Of a stretch of DNA of 41,394 nt, positions 6,643 through 15,400 are shown piece after piece. Source of the stretch: a virus; the IMG/VR virus record IMGVR_UViG_3300005096_000519, positions 1-41,394 of that record; one strand, given 5' to 3'. Position numbers and translations under genes: made by a program. How positions within the stretch are numbered: the stretch's first letter is position 1; each line of letters opens with the position of its first letter. The notes under the pieces were generated by a model. That model worked only from the letters and a program-made list of their open reading frames with translations, was not told where the DNA came from and did not search any database.

Positions 6643-6670
6643 ATAGTACACGCTGTGGACATAAATACAA
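6643..6670 (-). promoter_or_regulatory. Candidate host sigma70 promoter for the left-arm operon
   Basis: On the minus strand TTGTAT and TACTAT are separated by 16 bp, 45 bp upstream of the first left-arm gene, in AT-rich DNA. Each hexamer matches consensus at 4 of 6 positions, so this is only a candidate; a host promoter is required somewhere in this stretch. Confidence 0.3.
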
Positions 6671-6796
6671 GTAGATTTTCACGCAACATGCAAATTAGTT
6701 TACCCGCTATATAAGAGTAAAACTTACAGATAACCAGAAAATAAACAGATAGATCATGCACTGAGTGGACATAATGCAGCCAGCGGAAAGTGTTAG

Positions 6797-6826
6797 CGGT
6801 AGGGAACGGTAGGGAACGGTAGGGAA
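6797..6826. repeat. Three tandem copies of a 10-bp repeat
   Basis: CGGTAGGGAA occurs three times without interruption and is followed by a partial fourth unit (CGGA). It lies in the presumed packaging region. T7 carries arrays of short direct repeats beside its terminal repeats, which makes an analogous role in end formation or concatemer pairing plausible. Confidence 0.85.
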
Positions 6827-7165
6827 CGGAATGCACCAGGGATATAACTAAAGGTTATAACGCGGGGAGCTGTTACACCGTAAAGCAAACAGATGCGCCC
6901 CAAGGATAGCAGATAGTGTACAACCGACACTAAGTAAAAAAAAACAGGTAAACAGGGCGCACACTAGATGTAAGATCTGCTGCACTACCCAATAGAATCA
7001 AGCACTTAGCGGCTCTTTGTTGCGGGGTTGTTGCTCTTTGCTGCCTACATACAGGAGAAAAGCGTCGCCAGGGGTACAGGGGGGTAACTCAATGTAGCGC
7101 CTAGCGTTATACCTGCTCAGATTTTTTAGTCTAAAATGTCCCCATAGTTCAACAAGAGGAAACCA

Positions 7166-7423
7166 ATGCGTAAACCAACCCCTAGCCTACCTATGGCTCC
7201 CTTCTGGGTATTCATCTGTCCAGGTTTCAAATATCTTCCTATCCTGTTCACATTATGGATCAACTCTGTAACCACTGATCCCCTTGAGTGGGGCTATGTG
7301 ATCGTACTGTTCTGCTTTGCTGTGGGAACGTACTGGGACTACTGCCAATATGTGCAATGGTGGTCTGCCAGGGTGGAGGCTGACGCTAAGGGACAGGAGT
7401 ACATCTACGAGGATGTACCTTAA
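7166..7423 (+). CDS. Small membrane protein on the opposite strand
   Basis: An 85-aa protein with two predicted membrane segments (about 11-33 and 42-60), a short WDYCQYVQWW aromatic linker and an acidic C-terminal tail. AAGAGGA lies 7 bases before the ATG. It is the only gene in the phage part of the window on the plus strand and sits next to the packaging end, convergent with the terminase gene. A TAAAAT box at 7132 suggests its own host promoter. Such isolated, independently transcribed genes are often expressed from prophages (superinfection exclusion, lysogenic conversion); no family recognised. Confidence 0.65.
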   Translation: MRKPTPSLPMAPFWVFICPGFKYLPILFTLWINSVTTDPLEWGYVIVLFCFAVGTYWDYCQYVQWWSARVEADAKGQEYIYEDVP

Positions 7424-7490
7424 GTAATCTCATACTAATATTGAGCACTACTTATAGTTATACCTATAGTATGCATAGGGTAGGCTCTCC

Positions 7491-7510
7491 CTATAGTGGG
7501 GGTTAATTAG
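7491..7510 (-). promoter_or_regulatory. Phage RNA polymerase promoter at the packaging end (phiOR-like, class III type)
   Basis: Minus strand CTAATTAACCCCCACTATAG followed by GGAGAG. It matches the other promoters of the window except ACCCCC for ACACCC. Its initiation region CACTATAGGGAGA is the same as that of T7 class III promoters. It lies just downstream of the large terminase gene, like phiOR of T7, a promoter at the genome end used in concatemer processing. Initiation expected at 7491. Confidence 0.8.
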
Positions 7511-7542
7511 AGAGAAGCATCCCTGCCTCTCCTAACTATATG

Positions 7543-9288
7543 TTAATCAAGCATATTGTACCCATCCAGGGCAGCATCAGGGCAGACACCAGCAAACACG
7601 GTGTTCCCTCTCTGAGCTGACACCAGGAGCCTTTCTATTTCCTGTTGGATCATGTCATCCTTTCGATCCTCCATTGCCTTGTCAGCATCCCTACCCATCA
7701 TCTCAACCCAGTAATTCACCGCTATGGCTAGAGCTTCGAGTCTATCATCATGTGATAAGGCTCCCCGCTCCTTGGTGATACGGGTCATCTGGTAGATCAA
7801 CTGGTACTTCAGCTGGTTCTCTACAGGGTACTGCTGTGCTGTCTCATAGTCATCCTGAATAACCTTCTGATCAATCACCAGCCTGTGTTGATTCATGACT
7901 GGCTCTAAGGTATCAATGATGCGCTTCTCTTTCTGGGTGGAGTGACGTACCTCCTCCATAGAGCACTTGTGGATCTTGTAGAGCACAGGCTTAAACAGCT
8001 CATTGAACATACCGTCACCGAAGTTTGACTCCACGATGATAGTGTTCACCTTCTGCTGTTTGGCGATGAGTGCTAGAGCTTGTAGTGTCTCAAGGCTATA
8101 CCCACCTTGCATACCGCCACAGCGAGTTACATATAGAAACCCATTGAGCATCTTCACTACAGCGTAGCCAAGCTCATCAGCGCCTCGTCCACTGGGGTCA
8201 ATCGCCATGACTGATCCTGTGAAGGGCACCCAGTCCCCCATAGCCTGCATCGGCCTGTAGTAGCCGTCTCCGTTGAATGCCACATTAGGTAAGGTATCTA
8301 TGACGGTATCCTGTCCCGCAGCCCACACGAGCTTCTCAGGAGCATCCTCATGGTTCATCTGCGTAACGATAAGGTCTTGCACCTTCAGAGGGTATAACTC
8401 AGCGTCAGAGAGGCGTGTATCCAGCATAAACTGGAGGGCAAACCCTGAGCGACCATAGGAGAGTTCTCGTTCCATGAGGTCAAAGTCAGAGAAGCGTACC
8501 GGGTCAGTCGAATGCCCTACAAGTTCAGGATCATTCTCCAACTCGTGAAGGACGCTAGGTGCCAATGCGTCACCATAATTCTTGATACGTGCTTCGTCAG
8601 GGTAACGAGCAGGCCAGATACGCACCTTATAGCCCCGATTAGGGAGCGTATTGTAGAGAGACATCTCAGTCTGTGGCGTGCCTAGGTAGATAATGTTCCC
8701 ACCCGGCTTCAGCACCGCGTCAAACTCCTTCACTGACTCAGCTAACTTGTCGCGCTGCATTTGTGTCTGGGAGTTGTTAGGGATCTCGATGTCATCAGCT
8801 ACGATTACATCAGCACGATTACCAGCAAGCTGCCCGGTGATTCCCACAGACTTAACTGAAGGGGCGTGTGAAGCTGCTGCCGGGCGTACATCAAAAGCAA
8901 TCTTGGAGTTACGTTGCTCGGTGCCAGGGCGTAGATGCGCCAGTATCTCCATCTCCATGATGAGGCGCATGGTGAAGGTGGTGAAGTCATCAGCACGGCT
9001 TTTAGAGGCTGAGACCACCAGTATCTTCAACTGTGGGTTCATGTAGAGCAACCAGCAGACGAACGCAGAGGTGATCCAGCTCTTACCAACACCACGGAAA
9101 GCCTCAATGATGATGCGGTCTGTCGCTTGGTCTGCTTGGTCAGGATGCCCGTGTTGAAGGTAGTGCGCAATGGCGTATTGAACAGGGGTTGGATTTGGTA
9201 GTGCTAGGTGTTCCCATACCACGTACAGGAAGTTTCTAAAGTCAGACAAAGGATCACCCTGTCTGTATTCTAAATTGAGTCCACTCAT
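7543..9288 (-). CDS. Terminase large subunit (T7 gp19 / DNA maturase B)
   Basis: A 581-aa packaging motor protein that binds the prohead portal, translocates DNA with ATP and cuts concatemers. Walker A EAFRGVGKSW at about 62-71, Walker B VIVADD at 161-166, and a C-terminal RNase H-like nuclease domain beginning at VMAIDPSGRGADE with further acidic residues in IIVESNFGDG and LSHDDRLEALA. Length equals that of T7 gp19 (586). No strong ribosome site is visible immediately before the ATG; a large stem-loop sits 22 bp upstream. Last gene of the late operon, followed by the phiOR-like promoter. Confidence 0.96.
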   Translation of the reverse strand: MSGLNLEYRQGDPLSDFRNFLYVVWEHLALPNPTPVQYAIAHYLQHGHPDQADQATDRIIIEAFRGVGKSWITSAFVCWLLYMNPQLKILVVSASKSRADDFTTFTMRLIMEMEILAHLRPGTEQRNSKIAFDVRPAAASHAPSVKSVGITGQLAGNRADVIVADDIEIPNNSQTQMQRDKLAESVKEFDAVLKPGGNIIYLGTPQTEMSLYNTLPNRGYKVRIWPARYPDEARIKNYGDALAPSVLHELENDPELVGHSTDPVRFSDFDLMERELSYGRSGFALQFMLDTRLSDAELYPLKVQDLIVTQMNHEDAPEKLVWAAGQDTVIDTLPNVAFNGDGYYRPMQAMGDWVPFTGSVMAIDPSGRGADELGYAVVKMLNGFLYVTRCGGMQGGYSLETLQALALIAKQQKVNTIIVESNFGDGMFNELFKPVLYKIHKCSMEEVRHSTQKEKRIIDTLEPVMNQHRLVIDQKVIQDDYETAQQYPVENQLKYQLIYQMTRITKERGALSHDDRLEALAIAVNYWVEMMGRDADKAMEDRKDDMIQQEIERLLVSAQRGNTVFAGVCPDAALDGYNMLD

Positions 9289-9309
9289 GGATATAATACC
9301 GCAGGAGAG

Positions 9310-9378
9310 GCCCTGAGCGCAGTTACCTCCTTATCCCTATAGTGCTAGCAGGGTAAAGAGAATACGTGCGCTCAGGGC
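9310..9378 (-). other. Long inverted repeat between terminase genes with a promoter-like core in its loop
   Basis: A perfect 12-bp inverted repeat (GCCCTGAGCGCA at 9310-9321 and its complement at 9367-9378) encloses 45 nt. On the minus strand the loop contains GCACTATAGGGATAAGGAGG (9325-9344): CACTATAGGGA is shared with the class III promoter at 7491, but the upstream recognition bases (TACCCTGCTAG) do not match the phage consensus. It may be an RNA processing hairpin, a weak promoter or both. Confidence 0.55.
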
Positions 9379-9390
9379 GGTTAGATTTAC

Positions 9391-9738
9391 TTAGTGGAGG
9401 GAGGTACTAGCGTCCAGTTCATCGAAGGGTAAACTGTCCGTGAGGGGGGTAGTTGAGGTAGCACTTGGGGAAGCAGGTGCAGTCTCGGCATCCTTCAGGA
9501 AGAGCCGCACTACATTCAGAAATGTTGCAGGCACATCACCGCTCTTTATGAGAGTGAGTAACTTGGTCGCCAGATCCAATACGAAGGCATCATGTAGTGG
9601 CTCCGCCCTGTTATCGAGTAGGTATTGACGGACTACGTTAAGCCCGCTCGCTGTAGGAGCCTCCTCATCCAAGATGTTACCCAGAGCCTTCCGTAGCTCT
9701 GTAGATAACCCTTCAAGAATACCATCTAGTCCAGTCAT
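9391..9738 (-). CDS. Terminase small subunit (T7 gp18 / DNA maturase A-like)
   Basis: A 115-aa helical protein with the segment PATFLNVVRLFLKDAE at 75-90 and a related QYLLDN helix at about 38-43, typical of small terminases of the wider T7 group. It recognises concatemer junctions and assists the large subunit. ATGA overlap with the holin gene upstream; 102 bp before the large subunit. The C-terminus is Ser/Thr/Pro-rich and acidic. Confidence 0.85.
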   Translation of the reverse strand: MTGLDGILEGLSTELRKALGNILDEEAPTASGLNVVRQYLLDNRAEPLHDAFVLDLATKLLTLIKSGDVPATFLNVVRLFLKDAETAPASPSATSTTPLTDSLPFDELDASTSLH

Positions 9739-10016
9739 TGCTTTACCCCTAAGAGGCGCTGTGTGACCCTCTCTAAGAAGCTCGTACCCAAAGAAGCGGC
9801 TACTGCTGCCGCACCTGCTAATGCTATAGGGTCAATGTCAGGTATCCATATTAGGACAGAACCCGCAGCTACGCCGAGTCCACCACTAGATAAGGCGCGC
9901 CCAAGGATGATCTTTCCGGTCAGTACTTCCCCTGAACCAAGTAGCTGACCTAAACCTATTAAAGCACCCACACCACCTAGCCCAGCGACTGTGGCAGCCG
10001 TTGTTTGCTCAACCAC
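9735..10016 (-). CDS. Holin (T7 gp17.5 position)
   Basis: A 93-aa protein with two to three hydrophobic, glycine-rich segments (about 8-28, 33-58, 62-78) and a positively charged C-terminus (RVTQRLLGVKQ), the plan of small phage holins. GTG start with GGGGAG upstream. It sits between tail-fibre genes and the small terminase, exactly the place of the T7 holin. It would permeabilise the inner membrane so that the amidase at 34970-35392 reaches the cell wall. Confidence 0.78.
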   Translation of the reverse strand: MVEQTTAATVAGLGGVGALIGLGQLLGSGEVLTGKIILGRALSSGGLGVAAGSVLIWIPDIDPIALAGAAAVAASLGTSFLERVTQRLLGVKQ

Positions 10017-10503
10017 TGAAGCGTGCTCCCCTACTCAGTACCCGAGGCCATGCAGGTGCAGTTTCCACGTTGTATGCCTGTACATCTGCGAGAGGGGCGG
10101 TGTTGATAAAGTTTCTGGAAACGTGCTCTGTTACTAATAGTGATTCAATATTGCCGAGCTTAGTTTCAAGATCATCCAATGTTGCAGCAGCAGTTGCTGT
10201 ACCTTTACCTTCTGAGCGCACCTCGCGGATAGAGCGTGCTAGTGTCATCAGCATCTCATCTTCTGGAACGATTACGTGTGCTCTTTTCCGCCGCTCGTCA
10301 CGCAAGGCGTTAAGCTTTTCTTCACGCGCCTCAGCAAGCAACACAGCATCAGTCTTCCAGGGCGCGATAGTGCCACCTTCATCAAGCCATTCTTGGATAG
10401 CCTCTCTGTGCCACGTTGGACAAGGCCATGGCACAGTCAAGGTACCGTTGATTGTGAGGAATGTTCTTGAATCATCACTATATTTTATTGTTGTAATATT
10501 CAT
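10009..10503 (-). CDS. Probable tail-fibre assembly / chaperone protein
   Basis: A 164-aa protein starting at MNITTIKYS, two bases after the tail-fibre stop. N-terminal beta part with TVPWPCPTWHREAIQEWLDEGG, then a charged helix LREEKLNAL-type (EAREEKLNALRDERRKRA at 62-79) seen in phage proteins of unknown function encoded after tail fibres. The position immediately after the fibre gene and before the holin supports a fibre chaperone or fibre-tip function, but no domain is proven. Confidence 0.6.
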   Translation of the reverse strand: MNITTIKYSDDSRTFLTINGTLTVPWPCPTWHREAIQEWLDEGGTIAPWKTDAVLLAEAREEKLNALRDERRKRAHVIVPEDEMLMTLARSIREVRSEGKGTATAAATLDDLETKLGNIESLLVTEHVSRNFINTAPLADVQAYNVETAPAWPRVLSRGARFSG

Positions 10504-10505
10504 TT

Positions 10506-12362
10506 TTATAACTCCGCGTCTGCATAGATGTAAGCGTCTGCTGTTGTAGTAGATACTACTGAGCAACTCCCTGCGGTAAGCCCTGAACTACCTGTCATGC
10601 TTTGAGCAATGATATAAGCGTTATCGTTAGAACCAATTGAAAACCCTGAGAATGCAGGTTGTGGAGAGCTGCCGCTATTTGCTGGCGCAAAATGTCCGGG
10701 TGAAGAAGCAGCAACAGCTGGTATTGCGCGCATCGGGACTGGTAGTTCTAAAACTTTACCGTACACAGCCGTAGCTGAATATGCCTGAGAGTTAAAAACA
10801 TAGCTGCCTGACGTAGCGAAGTTACGGCGATAATAGTACCGCCAACACATGAGCTGTTCTACTGAAAGTGGTCTTTCTTCAAACCCTGTAGCAACTGAAC
10901 CGGGTTCTACCTGTACTTGTGCTATATCAAACGTTCCTGATTGCTGACCAAGCGAAGAACTTCTCCCAGCGTAACCAGCACCAGCATCAAACCAAAAAGC
11001 AACTTCTAAATATCCGTCGTTAGTTGTTCCTAATGTTTTGCCAGAAATAGACGGAACATCAATAGTGATCTCAAATTTCTTCCACACAGAAGTCAGCGCA
11101 ATAAGCTGCGCACCTATATAGAGAACATTCGTTGAAGGACTGCCCCCACTACCAAAATTTTGCGCCATATCCATTGCCATATTTTTACTAGAGTCTGCTC
11201 TTGCAAAAAATGACAGAGTGACAGTCTCTCCAGCAAATGTACGCACTGACTCTATGCGCTGTAGCTTTGCAACATAATTATTTGTACCAATGACACTGCT
11301 TACTACAGTGTTTGAATAAAACTTCGGCTCTCCAGGAACGCTTGTTTGCCCAACGGCAAATGCTTGTTGATTGTGCGCTTTTGTTGAACCTGCCGAGCGA
11401 TTCAACCATCTGTCGTCTGAGTCATAACCATCTGAAGTTTGACTGATTCCTCTCTGCCATATATCAAAATTACCATTGATAATAGCGTTTCTACCAAGAT
11501 ACGGTTTAAGACTCACCATATCAGGAAGATCGCTGTCACCTACACCTTTATTCAGTGTTGCAGCTGTTCCTAGTCCTGCGACCCATCTAATCTCGGCAGC
11601 GGATGCGTACTGATAACCTGTCTCCGCATCATTAACACGGAGCATTAAGTAAGCATCGCCTGCCCCAATTGTTGGGAGATTATTGGTGGCAGCACTTACA
11701 GCCGCTTTGAGTGCATGATGTTTAGCTGAATACTTACCTGTCTCAACTTCAACATCTTCGGCTTCATCCGCCCACTTGCCTGCTTTGGTTTCAGAGGCTC
11801 CAGCATTAGTCGCTGAGGTGGAGGCAGTGGAGGCGCTGTCACTGGCATTGGTTGCAGAGGCAGCTGCATTTGTCTCAGCAGTCTCAGCCCCATCCTGTGC
11901 GTCCTGTGCAGCTGTAACCTGCGAGGCGGCGAGGCTCAACACAGACTGTTTGGTTGCAGCATCGGTATCCGCTACAGGGTCAGCAAGATTCTCAATACGT
12001 TTACTCTTTGCATCAAAGTGGGTACTGCTCCCCTCCTTCATCGTGCTCTCAGAGTCATCCAGTGTTTCCTGTGAGATAAAGAAGGACTGAAGGGCTGAAT
12101 CATCCAGATCAATCTCGCCCAGCATCGAGCCATCGGAGAAGTCCACAATGCGCTTGTCTCTTGGTGTGATGCGTCGTACCTCCACAACCGAACTAACAGC
12201 AGGTACGGGTGTGATCTGAACGGTAAAATCAGTGACGAAGGTGAAGGAGGTTGCTACACCATCTACAGTGACGCCGATATGGTCACGGTTTAGGTATGAG
12301 AAGGTGATGCTGAAGGTGTCTGTCGTTCCGTCGCCAGGGTACTGCTTGTAACTATAAGCCAT
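10506..12362 (-). CDS. Tail fibre / receptor-binding protein (T7 gp17-like)
   Basis: A 618-aa fibre. Residues 1-150 match the T7 fibre N-terminal domain that attaches to the tail (MAYSYKQYPGDGTTDTFSITF, ITPRDKRIVDF, DDSALQSFFISQE). Residues about 141-195 are an Ala/Ser/Thr-rich coiled-coil rod. From about 292 (INGNFDIWQRG, then DDRW) begins a carbohydrate-binding-like beta domain common at the tips of phage fibres. The DNA coding for the C-terminal half (10506-11480) looks more AT-rich than the N-terminal half, as expected of a swapped host-range module. GC-rich hairpin precedes the gene. Confidence 0.93.
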   Translation of the reverse strand: MAYSYKQYPGDGTTDTFSITFSYLNRDHIGVTVDGVATSFTFVTDFTVQITPVPAVSSVVEVRRITPRDKRIVDFSDGSMLGEIDLDDSALQSFFISQETLDDSESTMKEGSSTHFDAKSKRIENLADPVADTDAATKQSVLSLAASQVTAAQDAQDGAETAETNAAASATNASDSASTASTSATNAGASETKAGKWADEAEDVEVETGKYSAKHHALKAAVSAATNNLPTIGAGDAYLMLRVNDAETGYQYASAAEIRWVAGLGTAATLNKGVGDSDLPDMVSLKPYLGRNAIINGNFDIWQRGISQTSDGYDSDDRWLNRSAGSTKAHNQQAFAVGQTSVPGEPKFYSNTVVSSVIGTNNYVAKLQRIESVRTFAGETVTLSFFARADSSKNMAMDMAQNFGSGGSPSTNVLYIGAQLIALTSVWKKFEITIDVPSISGKTLGTTNDGYLEVAFWFDAGAGYAGRSSSLGQQSGTFDIAQVQVEPGSVATGFEERPLSVEQLMCWRYYYRRNFATSGSYVFNSQAYSATAVYGKVLELPVPMRAIPAVAASSPGHFAPANSGSSPQPAFSGFSIGSNDNAYIIAQSMTGSSGLTAGSCSVVSTTTADAYIYADAEL

Positions 12363-12371
12363 TTACTGACT

Positions 12372-12404
12372 CCATAAATAGAAACCCCGACACAAGGCCG
12401 GGGC
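12372..12404 (-). terminator. Hairpin terminator between the gp16-like and tail fibre genes
   Basis: On the minus strand CCCCG-N9-CGGGG is followed by TTTCTATTT. Short but GC-rich stem with a U-rich tail; it would reduce transcription into the fibre gene or stabilise the upstream mRNA. Confidence 0.55.
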
Positions 12405-12430
12405 TGAGAGGTAAAACTATGGGGGGGGGT

Positions 12431-15400
12431 TTACTTAACTAGAAGAGGTTCGAGAGCGTTGCGCCCTCGCACTGGGACTCTCCGCTTGTTGCTCTGCTCT
12501 GTACGCATAGCTCTATCTAAGAGGGGAAACTCCTTCTTCAATTGCCTCATAGCCGACTTGCGGTAGAGGCGTAGCTGCTTCTGAATCTTGAGTACGCGCT
12601 TGCTAGTTAGGTGGTCAAACTCAGGAGAAGCAAGGCTATCCTTTGCGAGATAAGCAGGGGACTCAATAAGATCCTCCAGCTTAGTGCGTAGCGTCTTTCC
12701 TCCCCTGGTCACTTCACCTGTAAGCTCTTGATACCTATCGTAGGCTGTCTGCCCGGTGCGCTGGTTACTGTACTGAGTAAGATCAATACGTGTGCCTTGG
12801 AGTTTCTTAGGTGGAGGAGGGAAGCTATGCCGTAGGGCGTTCAGCTCATGTTTCAGCTTATCGGTGCCTGCCTTCCCTGTCATGATCGGGCTTATGAGAT
12901 CAGGCCCAAGCATCTCGGTCTTCATCATTTTTTCACCGAGAACATTACGACGCGCTTCAACTGTGCTGCTAACACCGGGGACTCTAGCCAGCACCCCATC
13001 CATCCACCCACGAAGCTCTTTGACCTCTGCATCACCTGTAAAACCCGTGGCGATGTTGGGCACATACGACCCAAGTCGGCGCTGGAAGAACCGCTTAACC
13101 TCTGTGGGATCTCCTGACTCGACCGCACCAATAACATCCACGATACCTGTCAGATACGTCTTGCTTGTTAGGTTGCGTGCTATCGAGGCGGCGGAGGCTG
13201 TCACAATATCCAAGAACTCTTGATCCTGCATCTCATCTCGAATGTACTTCGCATCTGCAAGTATCCCAAAGATACTGAACCTTGGGTCAAACCGATGAAA
13301 CTGTACCTGCTTACCGTTTGCTGTCTTAAAAGAGTAAGGGATGTTGCCATCATCCAACCACTGGCGTCTCAGGTAAGGATCTTTCGGGCCTCCTCCTGTC
13401 AGCTTCCCATCTTCAGCAAGATTCCAGGCAGCGAGTGCAACCAAGCCACCTACCGTCTGCTTCGCCCATACTTCGGCTTTTTGAGCAGGCGTTCCTGAGA
13501 GGGCTACCTTACGCATGTCATGCTGGATAAGCCCAATAAGCGGCATCCGTTGAATGGTGTGACGCGCAAGGTTTGTAGGCACACGTATAAAGGGGATAAG
13601 GGTACGGAGAGCAGGCATATCTTTCAATCCCGTCTGCATCCATAACCCTATATTAGATCTGTCGTTATCATAGCGAAACGCAAGATCCTGCGTGAAGGTA
13701 GCCTCCCTCGCATACTGTAGCGCGGTGTCGTCAATGCCTTCGCCGGTCGCATCAAACGCCTTCGCAAGCTTCTCAGCAGCAAACTCTGCAAGCTCCTTCT
13801 TGCTCATCCCCTTACGCATGCCTTCGGCATAAGCCTGTTGATAGATGTTCATGCGATAGTTCATCTGCTTAAGAAACTCATCCTCTGCCCCAAGCATACG
13901 AGAGGGTGTTCTAACAACGTCCCCCACTTTATCCACTACGCCACCTTTACCGTTGTAGATAGCATGCTGCTGTCCTTCATAGATCCGGTGCATGGGATCA
14001 AGTACATTGTTCTGCTCCATGAAGGTCTGCATCGAGCGCCCTAGAGGACTGGACTCAGCCACATGTGAGAGGGCTTCGGCATCGCCTCCCCCAACACTCT
14101 TAAGTTCTCTGAGCATCGTCATACTATCCTGTAGTCCCAGACGGAGAGCTGCCCAGCTTCCTACCAAGTCAGCTTTTGCTGCTGTCAGGTCGCCCCGGTA
14201 GACATCCTTCAAAGTCGTCTCTGCGACCTTAGCGACACTCTCTATACTTGCAGTCGTGATGTTGACCATGTGTGTCTTTGGGTGAGATAGCAGGGCGTTA
14301 ATCCAATACTCATTATGGATGTTCCAGGTGCGGTTGCGCAGGGCGCTTCTCAAAGCCCTCAGTACCTTACGGGGCTTCGTTGCACGCATCTTAGCCACCT
14401 GCTTCATGAACTCTTCTGGGTTCCCCTTCATCTCTTGTGAAAGATTCTGTATCCGCTTAACATCTGCTACGTCTATATGACCAGGAGAAACATGACTGGT
14501 GTTTTTACGGACATTGAGGGCACGTCCTAAGTTACGCCCTAACAGGTGGTCATCGTGCATGATGGAGTTCAGCAGGTTGGTTGTTTCCTGGATAGTAATC
14601 TTGGCTTCCTCGCCCAGCGTTCCATCCATATACTTTGAGGAGACATCTATAACTTGATGTGCCAGTCGATTCATTGTGGCGTGAGCGGCGACGATCATGT
14701 GGGAAGCATCCTGACTACTTTTAGCTAGTGCCTTATAAGATGTCAACAATTCCCAGGGATCACGCCCCTCCTCTTCAGCAAGACGCTCGGCTTCCTTCCA
14801 GGTTTGTGTCTCAGAGAAAACATCGCCAGCGCGGCTGCGTGCCGAGGTGAGTAGCTCGTTATAGACCTCGTTAAGGTCAGACTCTTTCGTTAAGTAGGAC
14901 TTAAACTTGATGTTCTCAAACGGATCATCTACATCCCGCGCACTAAGATTACGAGCAAGTTGCTCAGCCTCTTCAGCATCTATGTCCAAACGTGCAGACA
15001 AGCCCTCAACTTCAGGGGAACGCAGGGTATCTTTAACGGATACCTTTTTCTGAGTAGGAGGTAGCTCAGGGAATAGCTCCAGCTGCTCGGCATTCATCCG
15101 ATCCAGCTGATTGGGGCTTAATGTGTCTGAACTGTCTTTTAATTCAGTATCAAACTTCTTGCCTGCCTCCTGCATTACCCCCGCTGCTTCCGCTTTACGT
15201 CCCTCGACGTTTAACTTGGCTGCTCCTTTGTACGCCTTTAGGTAACTGTACATACCCCTGGCGAGGTGGAGGGTGCCCTCAGTTGCGACACCAAGGATAC
15301 CACCCTCCAGGACATTCTTAAGCCGCCCCTCAACTACACCATCACCGTCATCTGCGGCAAGGTATTCAGTCACAGGGTTAGCTAATTCAGGGAACTCGGT

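Larger units (their letters stand above)
6598..7165. other. Gene-free region: presumed joined genome ends (packaging region)
   Basis: About 570 bp without a convincing gene. It lies between the end of the terminase side of the genome and the first left-arm gene, which in a T7-like phage is where the terminal repeat, short-repeat arrays and host promoters lie. Seen here: a triple 10-bp repeat (6797-6826), an inverted repeat TATAAC-TAAAG-GTTATA (about 6844-6860), a run of nine A (6936-6945), and AT-rich DNA just before the first gene. In an integrated or circular form the terminal repeat exists once, so its limits cannot be seen. Confidence 0.6.

Noticed and set aside
6797-6830. CRISPR-like or phase-variable array
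   Set aside because: Units are 10 bp and directly adjacent without spacers; no cas genes and no reading frame across it.
6905-6935. phiOL-like promoter (minus strand GTACACTATC) in the left-end region
   Set aside because: Lacks the final AG and the upstream recognition sequence; also explained by a small AGTGT/ACACT hairpin.
7451-7480. Additional phage promoter at GCATACTATAGG near 7460-7474
   Set aside because: Only the ACTATAG part matches; none of the AATTAACACCC recognition bases are present.
12421-12429. Run of nine G as a phase-variation switch
   Set aside because: It lies between the gp16-like stop and the terminator, outside any reading frame or promoter; may also be a sequencing artefact.
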